Notes under the pieces: model-generated
The model's database searches: none
Seen by the model: only the letters and a program-made list of their open reading frames with translations
What the model was told of the DNA's origin: nothing
Source of the DNA: JBCCGG01 sp039029395
GTDB taxonomy: Bacteria; Pseudomonadota; Alphaproteobacteria; Kiloniellales; JAKSDN01
Length of the DNA stretch: 64,000 nt
Reading direction: 5' to 3'
Assembly (NCBI GenBank): GCA_039029395.1
Contig: JBCCGG010000034.1
Coordinates: forward strand, 1-64,000
Program-made: the position numbers and the translations under genes
Shown: positions 16,399 through 25,561 of the stretch, one piece after another
Layout: each line of letters starts with the position of its first letter
Numbering within the stretch: position 1 is the first letter of the stretch

Positions 16399-17142
16399 GT
16401 GCTTGCGACAATCTTCGCCACCTTCGCGGTTTGCTTCTCTCTCGAGCGGGTCACCCCAGGATGGACTTTGCCGCAGGTTCGAACTTGGCCCGCCAGGGTT
16501 TTCTTGATCAATGGGGCCCAACTGGGCGTCGTCTTGGTCGGGGGCCTTACCTGGGAGCGATGGCTGTCTTCGGCGTCGCTGTTCCATCTCTCGGAGCAGC
16601 TCTCGCCAGCGGCCGGCGGACTCGTCGCCTACGTGATCGCGACCTTCATTTTCTATTGGTGGCATCGCTGGCGCCACGAATCCGATGTTTTGTGGCGGGT
16701 GTTTCACCAGATTCACCACAGCCCGCAACGGCTCGAGGTCATCACCTCGTTTTACAAGCACCCGCTTGAAATGATCGTCAATTCGGTTCTCGGCGGCGTT
16801 CTGGTCTTCGCAGTTCTCGGCCTCTCGGTCGAGGCCGGAGCGGTCTACACGCTCTGCACCGCGTTGGGCGAGTTCTTCTATCACACCAACATCAAAACGC
16901 CGCGATGGGTTGGCCTCGTCTTCCAGCGTCCCGAGATGCACCGGATCCACCATCAACATGGCCGGCATAAGAACAACTACGGCGACATTACTTGGTGGGA
17001 CATGCTGTTTGGTACTTACGAGAACCCGAAGGACTGGGACCGCACATGCGGGTTCGATGACGCCAAGGAACAGAAGCTGCTTCAGATGCTCGCGTTCAAG
17101 GACGTCCATAGTCGCCGCGATCAGGCGTCAGAATCCGGCTAG
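16399..17142 (+). CDS. Fatty acid hydroxylase / sterol desaturase family protein
   Basis: 247 aa membrane di-iron enzyme. The histidine clusters are all present: H89 and H93 in WWHRWRHE, H103/H106/H107 in FHQIHHSP, a His before TNIKTPRW, and MHRIHHQHGRHKNNYGD near the C-terminus. About four membrane spans surround them. A GTG start at 16399 is used because TAG lies in frame at 16390; GGAG is 10 bases upstream. The gene follows immediately on the TetR-like remnant, so its 5' end may be altered. Members hydroxylate or desaturate fatty acids, sterols or carotenoids; the substrate is unknown. Confidence 0.85.
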   Translation: MLATIFATFAVCFSLERVTPGWTLPQVRTWPARVFLINGAQLGVVLVGGLTWERWLSSASLFHLSEQLSPAAGGLVAYVIATFIFYWWHRWRHESDVLWRVFHQIHHSPQRLEVITSFYKHPLEMIVNSVLGGVLVFAVLGLSVEAGAVYTLCTALGEFFYHTNIKTPRWVGLVFQRPEMHRIHHQHGRHKNNYGDITWWDMLFGTYENPKDWDRTCGFDDAKEQKLLQMLAFKDVHSRRDQASESG

Positions 17143-17318
17143 TCCATTAGCACCAAATTCTCTTCGTGCCGGCCGACCCTTCTGGCCGTACATAGGCAGA
17201 GGTTCTGGGCGCTGAGCCGGCGGCCGCACGGTGCCTACGCTCGGCGCGAAATTCGAATAGTCTCGGGCGCGCGACTTGTGGATAATTGAGGCCTTGGCGC
17301 CCCAATCGGGTACAGAAA

Positions 17319-18461
17319 ATGAACGGAATCTCGCCGCCACATCGTCCCCCCGCACTGGATGCCGGGCGCTTCGACCCCGAAAGCGCCGAGGTCTCCTGGA
17401 CCTTGCCGGCCGAGTGGTACTACGAACCAGACGTCTATCGCCGAGAGCACGAGGCGATCTTCTATCGCGCCTGGTGGTACCAGTGCCACGTTTCTGACCT
17501 GCCGAACCCCGGCGACTTTCACTGCGGCACGGTCGCCGACCAGGGTGTCTTCATTGTGCGCGGTCAGGACGGCCACCTGCGGGCGTTCTACAACGTTTGC
17601 AGCCACCGGGCTCATCCCTTGCTGGAAGGCGCGGGCAACAAGCGCCTCATCGTCTGCCCCTATCATCAGTGGAGCTACCAGACCAATGGCACCTTTTGCA
17701 TGGCGCGGGGCCGAGACTCGCTGAAGGACTGGTATCCAGAGAACGCCGACCTCAAGCCGGTGCGGGTCGAGGACTACGGCGGCTTTCTCTTCGTCAATCT
17801 CGATCCCGATGCCGTGCCGCTCAAAGACCAGGCGCCCCAGTTTCTGCGCGATATCGCCGCCTGCTGCCCCCGTCTGGATGAGCTCTTGCGGGTCGAGCGG
17901 CGGGAATTCGATGTGGCGGCAAACTGGAAGACATTGGTGGACAACAACCACGAATGCTATCACTGCGCGGTCAACCACCCGTCACTCATGGAGCTGGTGG
18001 ATTACGAAAACAATGCGGTTTGGTCAGACGACGGGATCACCTTCACCCATAGGGTCGAGCGCAAGCAGCTCGACAACAGCGCCTATGGGGTCGATGCACA
18101 ATCGATCGAGCAGGACTCCTTATTCGGCTACATCTGGCCGGTCCATGTACCGCTGTTTTATCCAGGCACGCCCAGCATGGTCATGTTTCAGATCCTGCCA
18201 ACCGGGCCGGAAACCTCGCGGGTCCGTCACGACTATTTCCTGCTGAGCCGCCAACCGAGCGAGCAGGAGCGGGCCCTGATGGATTGGTTCTCCGACACCC
18301 TGGCCCGCGAAGACGTCTCGCTATGCGAGAAGGTCCAGAAAAATCTGCACTCTCGGGGCTATCGGCAAGGCAAGTTCGTGGTCGACCGGAACCATCCGGA
18401 GTTCTCCGAACACCACGTGCATTTCTTTCAGCGCCTGGTCTATCGAGCCCTCACGGCCTAG
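17319..18461 (+). CDS. Rieske-type aromatic-ring/choline-type oxygenase, alpha subunit
   Basis: 380 aa. The Rieske [2Fe-2S] cluster ligands are C94 and H96 (CSHRAHP) and C113 and H116 (CPYHQW). The mononuclear iron site is NWKTLVDNNHECYHCAVNHP with H215 and H220 and a downstream acidic ligand. ATG 17319 is preferred over an upstream TTG at 17286. The sequence resembles the choline/carnitine/glycine-betaine monooxygenase branch (CntA/GbcA-like) more than naphthalene-type enzymes. No reductase or ferredoxin gene is adjacent, so its electron donor is encoded elsewhere. Confidence 0.88.
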   Translation: MNGISPPHRPPALDAGRFDPESAEVSWTLPAEWYYEPDVYRREHEAIFYRAWWYQCHVSDLPNPGDFHCGTVADQGVFIVRGQDGHLRAFYNVCSHRAHPLLEGAGNKRLIVCPYHQWSYQTNGTFCMARGRDSLKDWYPENADLKPVRVEDYGGFLFVNLDPDAVPLKDQAPQFLRDIAACCPRLDELLRVERREFDVAANWKTLVDNNHECYHCAVNHPSLMELVDYENNAVWSDDGITFTHRVERKQLDNSAYGVDAQSIEQDSLFGYIWPVHVPLFYPGTPSMVMFQILPTGPETSRVRHDYFLLSRQPSEQERALMDWFSDTLAREDVSLCEKVQKNLHSRGYRQGKFVVDRNHPEFSEHHVHFFQRLVYRALTA

Positions 18462-18554
18462 TCCGCTGGGGCTTACGCTTCCCGGGCTGCGGGGTTATGC
18501 TGCCGGCGCCCGTCCGTGGTCAGGTTCGCGGGCCTTGCTACTGGAGGATTTTGC

Positions 18555-19229
18555 TTGCTCGTTCCCATCCATCCGGCCGGCTGGCCCTTCATCGCGATCT
18601 TCTTCGCGCTCGCCGTGATCCTCGGCTTCCTGTGGACGCCGCTGTTCTGGTTCGGCCTCATCGCGACCGCCTGGTGCGTCTATTTCTTTCGCGACCCGCC
18701 GCGCCAAACGCCGACGAGGCCCGGCTTGGTGGTCAGCCCGGCCGACGGGATGGTCATCTATGTGGGGCCGGCCAAGGCGCCGGCCGAGCTTGGCCTGGGC
18801 GATGACCCCATGACCCGGATCTCGATCTTCCTCAATGTCTTCGATGTTCACGTCAATCGGATTCCGATCGAAGGCAGCGTGAACCTGCTGCACTATCACA
18901 AGGGCAAGTTCCTCAATGCCGCCCACGACAAGGCCTCGGACGACAACGAGCGCCAGTCAGTGCTGCTCGAGATGGCCGACGGGCGCACCCTGGCGGTGAT
19001 CCAGATCGCCGGCCTGGTGGCCCGGCGAATCATCTGCAATCTGCATCAGGGCCAGTCCGTGCGCACGGGCGAGCGCTTCGGCCTGATCCGTTTCGGCAGT
19101 CGGACCGACATCTTTCTGCCCGATGGCGTGGCGCCGCTGGTCACGGTCGGCCAAAGGGCGCTCGGCGGCGAGACCGTGCTGGCCGATCTCGCCTCGGATG
19201 AGCCGCCCCGGGTTTCGGAGGAGCGCTGA
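18555..19229 (+). CDS. psd: Phosphatidylserine decarboxylase proenzyme (short form)
   Basis: 224 aa. It makes phosphatidylethanolamine from phosphatidylserine at the inner membrane. Two N-terminal hydrophobic segments (about 10-46) are followed by FFRDPPRQTPTRPGLVVSPA and FLNVFDVHVNR-type catalytic core. The self-cleavage site is the Gly181-Ser182 of IRFGSRTDIFLP, giving the pyruvoyl group. A TTG start at 18555 is chosen because GGAGG (18543-18547) is well spaced and the product starts MLVPIHPAGWPF as in relatives; a GTG at 18516 would extend it. The stop overlaps the pssA start (TGATG), indicating translational coupling. Confidence 0.93.
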   Translation: MLVPIHPAGWPFIAIFFALAVILGFLWTPLFWFGLIATAWCVYFFRDPPRQTPTRPGLVVSPADGMVIYVGPAKAPAELGLGDDPMTRISIFLNVFDVHVNRIPIEGSVNLLHYHKGKFLNAAHDKASDDNERQSVLLEMADGRTLAVIQIAGLVARRIICNLHQGQSVRTGERFGLIRFGSRTDIFLPDGVAPLVTVGQRALGGETVLADLASDEPPRVSEER

Positions 19230-20035
19230 TGGAGTTCAAGCGCCAATCCCGCTTGCGGGGCCACTCGATCAACCGCTTGATCCCGAACATGCTGACCTTG
19301 CTCGCGCTTTGTGCCGGCATGACTGCCATGCGGTTCGCCCTGGAGGGCGCATGGGACCGGGCGGCGATCGCGATTGTGGTGGCCGCGGTGCTCGACGGCT
19401 TGGACGGCCGTATCGCCCGGGTGCTTGGCGCCGCCAGCCGCTTCGGTGCTGAGCTCGACTCGCTCTCGGACTTTATCTCCTTCGGGGTCGCGCCGGCCTT
19501 CATCGTCTACCTCTGGAGCCTGCAGAGCGCGGGCGGCTTCGGCTGGGCGCTGGCGCTGCTGTTCGGCGTTTGCTGCGGTCTGCGCCTGGCGCGCTTCAAC
19601 ACCGCCTCGCTCTCGGAGGGCGTGGTGCCGGCTTGGTCCAAAAACTTCTTCGTCGGCGTCCCGGCGCCGGTCGCCGGCCTGTTGGCCTTGCTGCCGATCT
19701 ACCTGGGTCTCGAGACCGAGAGCGACGCCTTCAGCCATGCCGGATTGAACGGCCTCGTGTTGCTGGCGGTCTCCGGCCTCATGGTCAGCCGGATCCCGAC
19801 CTTGGCCCTAAAGCAGGTGCGCATCGCGCCGCGCTATGTGGTGGTCGTGCTGCTTGGGGTTGGCGCCTTCGCCGCCTTTTTGATTTCAACGCCCTGGATC
19901 ACGCTGTCGGTCGGCGCCGTGACCTATCTGGTCTCGATCCCCTACGCGGCACACCTCTACAAGAAGTACCAGCGCGAAAGCCCCTTCCCGGTGCCACCGG
20001 CCGGCGAGGACGAGGAGGAGAACGGCCAGGGCTAG
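19229..20035 (+). CDS. pssA: CDP-diacylglycerol-serine O-phosphatidyltransferase
   Basis: 268 aa integral membrane enzyme making phosphatidylserine, the substrate of the preceding Psd. The CDP-alcohol phosphotransferase signature D-G-x2-A-R-x8-G-x3-D-x3-D is exact in LDGLDGRIARVLGAASRFGA followed by ELDSLSD (about residues 50-76). About eight membrane spans follow. The start ATG shares one base with the psd stop. The order psd-pssA is a conserved phospholipid operon in alphaproteobacteria. The C-terminal acidic tail (EDEEENGQG) is probably cytoplasmic. Confidence 0.95.
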   Translation: MEFKRQSRLRGHSINRLIPNMLTLLALCAGMTAMRFALEGAWDRAAIAIVVAAVLDGLDGRIARVLGAASRFGAELDSLSDFISFGVAPAFIVYLWSLQSAGGFGWALALLFGVCCGLRLARFNTASLSEGVVPAWSKNFFVGVPAPVAGLLALLPIYLGLETESDAFSHAGLNGLVLLAVSGLMVSRIPTLALKQVRIAPRYVVVVLLGVGAFAAFLISTPWITLSVGAVTYLVSIPYAAHLYKKYQRESPFPVPPAGEDEEENGQG

Positions 20036-20045
20036 GCCCAAAGCC

Positions 20046-20954
20046 TCAAGGCGACTGCGCCGTGACACGGCCGCGCGACGCAAGGGCATTCAAGACAAGG
20101 GCGCCTATGATTATCCCACCGCCAGCAAGTGCCAAGGCCGGCACGCTCTCGCCGACGAAAATCCAAACCCATAAGGGTGCCAAGACCACCTCTAGGATCA
20201 TCACCAAGGCGACGTCCGAAGCGGGCGCAAAGCGCGTCGCAATGGTCAAAAGGATGTATTGGGCGCCAATTTGCACCGTGCCCAGCAGCAGCCCCACGAC
20301 GACAACATCGCGCGACGTGATCATGCCGTCCACCAATAGAAGCGAAACGAGGCCGGCCACGATGCCGGACAAGCAAATTGCCGGGCTCATGTCTATCGCT
20401 TTTCCAGCGCGCAGCCCAACGATCGCCACGGCATAGCCGAGGCAGGCGAAGATCGCGAGCGCGAGGCCGGCGAGCGAGCCGGCTTGAAGGCCGCCCCACA
20501 CAACCACCGCCACCCCGAGGAATGCGATTGCCATGGCAAGCCAGCCCAGCAGCGGCGGCCGTTCCCCGAGTGCTGCCCAGCTGACCAGCGCGGCCACCAT
20601 TGGCGACACGCCGAGGACCGCCACGACGGTCGCGACATTGGTTTGGATCAAGGCCAGCACAAAGGCGACGAAGGCGCTGCCGAGACTAACCGCGACGACC
20701 AGGCCCGGCCGGCCGATCCGGACGAAGCTGGCAGCGGTATTCTTGCCGTGGCGGATGAGGATGAAGAGCAACACCGCGGCAACGAAGCCCAAAGCGCGAT
20801 AGACAAGCACGCTCCAGGCGTCGGCACCCTCGACCTGTCGCACAAGCACGCCGGCGCTGCTGGCGAAGAGGGCTGCCAGGGCGGCCAGCACCAGGCCTAT
20901 CGAGCGGTCCGACGGATGGGGCAGCATAGTGCCGAGGACGGGTCTGCCAATCAT
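20046..20954 (-). CDS. EamA/DMT-superfamily transporter
   Basis: 302 aa with ten hydrophobic segments in two homologous halves, as in EamA (RhaT/YdcZ-like) exporters: half one about 15-145 with VYRALGFVAAVLLFILIRHG, half two about 150-295 with VALVMILEVVLAPLWVWIFV and a Glu/Pro helix typical of the family. Such proteins export metabolites or amino acids. It is divergent from an XRE-cupin regulator, with two tandem operator repeats between the start codons, so it is very likely that regulator's target. Confidence 0.92.
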   Translation of the reverse strand: MIGRPVLGTMLPHPSDRSIGLVLAALAALFASSAGVLVRQVEGADAWSVLVYRALGFVAAVLLFILIRHGKNTAASFVRIGRPGLVVAVSLGSAFVAFVLALIQTNVATVVAVLGVSPMVAALVSWAALGERPPLLGWLAMAIAFLGVAVVVWGGLQAGSLAGLALAIFACLGYAVAIVGLRAGKAIDMSPAICLSGIVAGLVSLLLVDGMITSRDVVVVGLLLGTVQIGAQYILLTIATRFAPASDVALVMILEVVLAPLWVWIFVGESVPALALAGGGIIIGALVLNALASRGRVTAQSP

Positions 20955-20973
20955 GGACAGGCCTTTCGATAAA

Positions 20974-21005
20974 TTCTATAATAGTGGAATTCTATTATAG
21001 TGGAA
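20974..21005. promoter_or_regulatory. Tandem 16-bp operator repeats (XRE-cupin/EamA)
   Basis: TTCTATAATAGTGGAA (20974-20989) is directly followed by TTCTATTATAGTGGAA (20990-21005), differing at one base. Each contains a 9-bp dyad, CTAT-W-ATAG. The block sits between the start codons at 20954 (minus) and 21019 (plus), and its TATAAT-like cores overlap probable -10 elements, so a bound repressor would block both promoters. Confidence 0.7.
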
Positions 21006-21018
21006 ATCACGAGTCAAG

Positions 21019-21666
21019 ATGCCCAGCTACCCGCCCGCCATCGAATCCGAGACCCATGACCCCGGAAGCTATCCAGCGACGGCATCGCTCGGCCGGCGGG
21101 TCCATGGGATCCGCAAGGCGGCTCGGTTGACCCTGGAGGCGGCCAGTGCCGCAACGGGCATTTCCCGTGCCGCGCTTTCCAAGATAGAGCGTGGCGAGAT
21201 GTCGCCGACCTATGACAGCCTCTGCAAGCTGGCGAAGGGGCTTCGGGTCGATTTAGCGGCACTGGTGTCCGAGCGCGCGCAAACGACCGGCGAGGTCGCG
21301 GTGACGCGGGCCGGCGATGGTGCGGCGCATCACACGGAACGCTTCAGCCACCAGCTCCTGGCGCCGGAATTCGCCGAGCGTTCGATCTTTGCGTTCGAGA
21401 CCGAGGTCAAAGCGACGACCCTCGACGACTACGACACCTGGGATCGCCACGACAGCGAAGACTTCCTCTATGTGCTAACCGGCGCGGTTGCTGTCCATTT
21501 GGAAGGAAGGGCTACTGTGGAGCTTCAAGCAGGAGATTCGCTGCAGATGGATGGCCGCATTCCGCACGCCCTGATCGCGCTGTCCCCGGAGGAGGGCGTG
21601 GAGCGCGCAATTTCGCCGACCCGCATGCTGTGGGTCAGCGTGCCCTACGCGCAGTCCCTTGATTGA
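21019..21666 (+). CDS. XRE-family regulator with C-terminal cupin sensor
   Basis: 215 aa. An N-terminal Cro/CI HTH spans about residues 25-80 (LGRRVHGIRKAARLTLEAAS, then ISRAALSKIERGEMSPTYDS). A single cupin domain spans about 120-205, with the metal/ligand-binding pattern DRHDSEDFLYVLTGAVAVHL and LQAGDSLQMDGRIPHAL. This architecture (as in PuuR or SutR relatives) senses a small metabolite in the cupin. It is transcribed divergently from the EamA exporter across tandem operators and probably controls both. ATG 21019 begins the conserved region after a 20-residue leader. Confidence 0.9.
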   Translation: MPSYPPAIESETHDPGSYPATASLGRRVHGIRKAARLTLEAASAATGISRAALSKIERGEMSPTYDSLCKLAKGLRVDLAALVSERAQTTGEVAVTRAGDGAAHHTERFSHQLLAPEFAERSIFAFETEVKATTLDDYDTWDRHDSEDFLYVLTGAVAVHLEGRATVELQAGDSLQMDGRIPHALIALSPEEGVERAISPTRMLWVSVPYAQSLD

Positions 21667-21770
21667 GGCCCTGCATGGAGTCCTAGAGTCGTGGCCACGG
21701 CCGGGCTAAACTTGCGGCGCGGCATGGGGGCCACGCGGTGTGCTCAGTCGGATCGAGGGAGGAGCCTCAG

Positions 21771-22349
21771 ATGTTTCAGAAAGACCAGTTTCTCGAGGAC
21801 TGCCGGCGCGCCGTCAGCGAAGGGCAGAAGGCAGTGCGTGAGGTCGTTCTGGAGGCGGTGGCCGATCCTGCCGGCATCACGCGCGACCTGGGCGAGCCGA
21901 GCCAGGCCGGCGTAACGCCACTGTACCAGGCGGAAGATTTGACTGTGATCAATTTCGTCTGGGCGCCCTACATGACGCTTCTGCCCCATAACCACAACAT
22001 GTTCGCCGTGATCGGTATCTACAACGGCCGGGAAGACAACATGTTTTGGCGCCGTATCGATGATGGGTCCGGCAGAAGCCCAACCATAGAGGCCGCGGGC
22101 GCCGATTCGATGGGCACGGGGCAGGTGGCGACGCTTGGCCGCGACATCATCCACTCGGTTGCCAACCCGATCACCAAGCTGACCAGCGCGATCCACGTCT
22201 ATGGCGGCGATTTCTTCAACCCGCCGACGCCGCGCAGCCAATGGGACCACGAAACCCTGGTCGAGCAGCCCTGGGACATGGACCACACCCGCGCGGTGTT
22301 CCGGGAGGCCGACGCCCGCTTCAAGGCGGGCGTAGCGGCGGGGGTCTAG
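21771..22349 (+). CDS. Cysteine dioxygenase-like cupin protein
   Basis: 192 aa. The cupin iron ligands are visible in TLLPHNHNMFAVIGIYNGRE (His-x-His plus a downstream Glu/Asp) and a later His in GRDIIHSVANP. HVYGGDFFNPPTPRSQWD resembles the C-terminal motif of thiol dioxygenases (CDO/3-mercaptopropionate dioxygenase group). It may oxidise a thiol or another small acid with Fe(II) and O2. ATG 21771 follows GAGGGAGGAG. Its TAG shares the CTAG tetranucleotide with the stop of the convergent RND gene. Confidence 0.75.
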   Translation: MFQKDQFLEDCRRAVSEGQKAVREVVLEAVADPAGITRDLGEPSQAGVTPLYQAEDLTVINFVWAPYMTLLPHNHNMFAVIGIYNGREDNMFWRRIDDGSGRSPTIEAAGADSMGTGQVATLGRDIIHSVANPITKLTSAIHVYGGDFFNPPTPRSQWDHETLVEQPWDMDHTRAVFREADARFKAGVAAGV

Positions 22350-25300
22350 GCCGAGGTCCCGCGCTTGGCGCGGGCCAGGTTCTGCAGAATCGGCGCGGCT
22401 TTCGAGTTCCGTGCGGCCCGGCGCATGCGGCGCAAGATCCACTGCATGCGGGTATCCTCGCGCAGCATCAGGGCGGCCGGCGTGATCAACAGGGTGAGCA
22501 CGGTCGCAAAGGTCAGGCCCGAGACGATGGCGATCGCCAATTGACGCCACCATTGGGTCGCCGGCGCGCCGATCTCGATCGTGCGGTGAACCAGGTCGAT
22601 GTTGAGGCCGAGTGCCATGGGCATCAGCCCCAACACCGTGGTCACCGTGGTCAGCAACACCGGGCGCAGGCGCTGGGCGCCGGTCAGCAGGATCGCGTCC
22701 CGTGGGCTGGGCGCGGTCTTGCGCAGGCGGTCGAAGGTGTCGATCAGCACGATGTTGTTGTTCACCACGATGCCGGCCAGCGCGATCACGCCGATTCCGG
22801 ACATCACCACGCTGAAGGCCTGGCCGGTCACCAGGAGCCCGAGCATCACGCCGATGGTCGAGAGCACGACCGCCGAGAGGATCACCAGGGCGGCGTAGAA
22901 GGAATTGAACTGGGTTACCAGGATGATCGCCATGAGGAAGAGCGCGACCGCGAAGGCCTTGATCAGGAACGCCTGGGCGGCCCGCTGCTCTTCGTCTTCG
23001 CCCTTGAAGGCGACCTCGATGCGTGGGTCGAGCGGGTTGTCCGCGAGCCAGTCTTGCAGCTTGGCGACTTGGTCATCGACCAGCAGGCCAGGCGCGACCT
23101 CGGCCTTGAGCGTGACGGTGCGCGCTGAATCGGCACGGTGTATCAGGCTGCGCTTGGGAATCGGCGTGCGCTCGACGAAATGGGAGATTGGGATCGGCCC
23201 GGCATTGGTCTGCACCCGGGTTTGATCGAGCTGAGCCAAGTTGCGGTAGGCCTCGGGCAGGCGAATGACGATGTCGATTTCCTGCTCGCTGTGGTCGGGG
23301 CGCCAGAGGCCGAGCTTCATGCCGTTGGTCAGCATTTGCACGTAGGAGCCGATGAGCGAGACGTCCGCGCCGAATTTGGCGGCCTGGGGACGATCGACCC
23401 TGAGCTGCCACTCGATACCGGGCGCCGGCAGGCCGTCCTCCACGTCGACGAAGCCGCCGATCGCCGTCGTTGCCGCGGCCAAATGGCTTGCCGCCTGGTC
23501 CAGCAAGGCGGGATCGTCGGATGAGAGGCGCAGCTCTACAGGCTTGCCGACCGGCGGGCCGGCCTTTTCCACCTGCGTGGCAATCCAGATCCCAGCCAGG
23601 TGCTCCGTGCGGGTACGCAGCCGGGTCAGGATCTCCTCCGCCGGAGGTCTGAATTGCCAGGGGGCGAACTCCAGCTGGATTGTGCCGATCAGGTCTTCCG
23701 GCTCGTCGTCGCGCTGGGTCCCGGCGGCGGCCTGGCTACGGGCGTAGACGGCATGGAACGCGCCGCTTGCTCGCTGCAGCTCGAGCACCTCTTGCTCGAC
23801 CTGACCAAGAAGCTGGTCGCGCTCCCAGATCGACAGATTGCCCCGGGCGCGGATCTGGACCACCGCGTTGTCCGGCTCGACCGCCGGGAAGAACTCGATC
23901 CCTCTGCCGAGCGTTATGTAAAGCACTTGGGCGCAAATCAGCAGTCCGGCGGCGCCCAGCAGGACCTTGCCTGGATGGTCGAGCACCCGACGCAGCGCGC
24001 GGAGATAGAAGCCGCTAATGCCGCCCAGGCCGTCCAGGGCCGCCTCGCTGCTGCCATTGAGCGCCCTGGTGGTTGCCTCGTCGGTCGCCTCGCTCGGCTC
24101 GCCGACCAGAGAGCCCAGAGTCGGTACGAAGATCAAGGCCATCACAAGGGAGGCGCAAAGCACGGCGAGCAGAGTGATCGGCAGATACTTCATGAATTCG
24201 CCGACCATGCCTGGCCAGAACACCAGAGGCAGGAAGGCCGCCAGGGTGGTGGCGGTCGCCGCGATAATCGGCCAGGCCATGCGCTTGGCCGCCAGACCGT
24301 AGGCGGCGCGTCGCTCCATGCCCTCGTTCATCTTTCGGTCGGCGTACTCGGTGACCACGATCGCGCCGTCGACCAGCATGCCGACCGAAAGGATCAAGCT
24401 GAACAGCACGACGATGTTGATGGTTAGACCGAACACCGCCAGCACCAGAATTCCGGCCAGGAAGGAGCCGGGAATAGCGACACCCACCAGCAAGCCGGAG
24501 CGCAGGCCAAGCGCGGCCACTACGACCATCATGACCAGCAGGATCGCGCTCAGCACATTGTTCTGCAGGTCGCCCAACATGGTGCGGATCTCGGTCGACT
24601 TGTCCTGGCTAAAGGTGACCTCGACACCCGGCGGGAAGTGAGCCCGGGCTGCCTCTACCACGGCGCGGGTCCTGGAGATCGTCTCGATGATGTTCTCGCC
24701 GGTGCGCTTGGTGACCTCCAGCGCGACCGCGGGTCGGCCGTTGATCCTGGCAAAACCCTCCGGATCCTTGAAGGCGCGCCGTAGTTGGGCGATGTCGCGA
24801 AAACGCACGACCGCGTCGCCCGCCACCTTGACCGGCATCTCTAGAATATCGTCGGCATTCTCGAAGAGACCCGGCAGCTTGATGGCAAAGCGCCCCTGGC
24901 CGGTATCCAGCGCACCCGCCGCGACCAGGCGGTTTGAGCGCTCGACCGCGGCGATGATGTCGCGGGCATCCAGCTGGTAGCTCTCCAACACCAAAGGATC
25001 GATCACGACCTCGAGCAGCTCTTCCCGATCGCCCGCAATCTCGACCCGCAGAACCGAGGAGATTCGCTCGATGCGCTCGCGCAGGTCGCGGGCCAGCTCC
25101 AACAAGGTGCGTTCCGGCACGGTGCCGGACAGGCTCACGACCAGAACCGGAAAGAGGCTTAAATTGATCTCGTGAACGCTCGGCTCGTCGCTGTCCTCCG
25201 GCAGGTCGGCCCGTGCCGCGTCGAGCCCGGCGCGCACATCCGCCATGGCGACATCCACATCGAAGCCGGCGTCGAACTCGAGCACCACGTTGGCGCCGCC

Positions 25301-25561
25301 CAGATAGCCGGTTGCGCGCATCTCCTTGAGGCCCTCGAGGTCGCGCAGCTGCTGTTCCACCGGCTTGATCAGCAGGCGCTCGGCGTCTTGGGGCGAAATG
25401 CCCTCGTGGTTGAGGTTTACGTGAAGCAGGGGAATCGTGATGTCAGGCTCGCTCTCACGCGGAATCGTCGCGTAGGAGTAGGCGCCAAGAACGAAAATCA
25501 GAAAGAGGCAGGCTAGAACCGAACGGGCGCGCGATAGGGCCGCTTCGATCAGCGCGCTCAC
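22346..25561 (-). CDS. RND efflux permease (AcrB/MMPL-like HAE family)
   Basis: 1071 aa inner-membrane pump of the resistance-nodulation-division superfamily, with 12 membrane spans and two large periplasmic loops (about 35-335 and 565-870). Motifs: SVGMLVDGAIVVTEYADRKM around residue 400 and IPRESEPDI near the N-terminus. IAGIVVNNNIVLIDTFDRLR occurs in the second half. It works with the adjacent periplasmic adaptor; the outer-membrane channel is not in the window. Its ATG overlaps the adaptor stop by 4 bases (ATGA), so the two are translationally coupled. Substrate unknown; the short TM4 sequence is nearer to the multidrug/HAE than the metal subclass. Confidence 0.95.
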   Translation of the reverse strand: MSALIEAALSRARSVLACLFLIFVLGAYSYATIPRESEPDITIPLLHVNLNHEGISPQDAERLLIKPVEQQLRDLEGLKEMRATGYLGGANVVLEFDAGFDVDVAMADVRAGLDAARADLPEDSDEPSVHEINLSLFPVLVVSLSGTVPERTLLELARDLRERIERISSVLRVEIAGDREELLEVVIDPLVLESYQLDARDIIAAVERSNRLVAAGALDTGQGRFAIKLPGLFENADDILEMPVKVAGDAVVRFRDIAQLRRAFKDPEGFARINGRPAVALEVTKRTGENIIETISRTRAVVEAARAHFPPGVEVTFSQDKSTEIRTMLGDLQNNVLSAILLVMMVVVAALGLRSGLLVGVAIPGSFLAGILVLAVFGLTINIVVLFSLILSVGMLVDGAIVVTEYADRKMNEGMERRAAYGLAAKRMAWPIIAATATTLAAFLPLVFWPGMVGEFMKYLPITLLAVLCASLVMALIFVPTLGSLVGEPSEATDEATTRALNGSSEAALDGLGGISGFYLRALRRVLDHPGKVLLGAAGLLICAQVLYITLGRGIEFFPAVEPDNAVVQIRARGNLSIWERDQLLGQVEQEVLELQRASGAFHAVYARSQAAAGTQRDDEPEDLIGTIQLEFAPWQFRPPAEEILTRLRTRTEHLAGIWIATQVEKAGPPVGKPVELRLSSDDPALLDQAASHLAAATTAIGGFVDVEDGLPAPGIEWQLRVDRPQAAKFGADVSLIGSYVQMLTNGMKLGLWRPDHSEQEIDIVIRLPEAYRNLAQLDQTRVQTNAGPIPISHFVERTPIPKRSLIHRADSARTVTLKAEVAPGLLVDDQVAKLQDWLADNPLDPRIEVAFKGEDEEQRAAQAFLIKAFAVALFLMAIILVTQFNSFYAALVILSAVVLSTIGVMLGLLVTGQAFSVVMSGIGVIALAGIVVNNNIVLIDTFDRLRKTAPSPRDAILLTGAQRLRPVLLTTVTTVLGLMPMALGLNIDLVHRTIEIGAPATQWWRQLAIAIVSGLTFATVLTLLITPAALMLREDTRMQWILRRMRRAARNSKAAPILQNLARAKRGTSA

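Noticed and set aside
16171..17109. 312-codon minus-strand frame opposite the hydroxylase
   Set aside because: The plus strand holds intact histidine boxes of a known family; the minus frame has none.
22346..22349. Shared CTAG of convergent stop codons (also at 48314-48317) as a signal
   Set aside because: Easily explained by tight packing of convergent genes with TAG stops; no evidence of function.
22241..24427. Long plus-strand frames opposite the RND pump
   Set aside because: His/Arg/Gly-rich translations that mirror the codon pattern of the pump gene; shadows of a certain gene.
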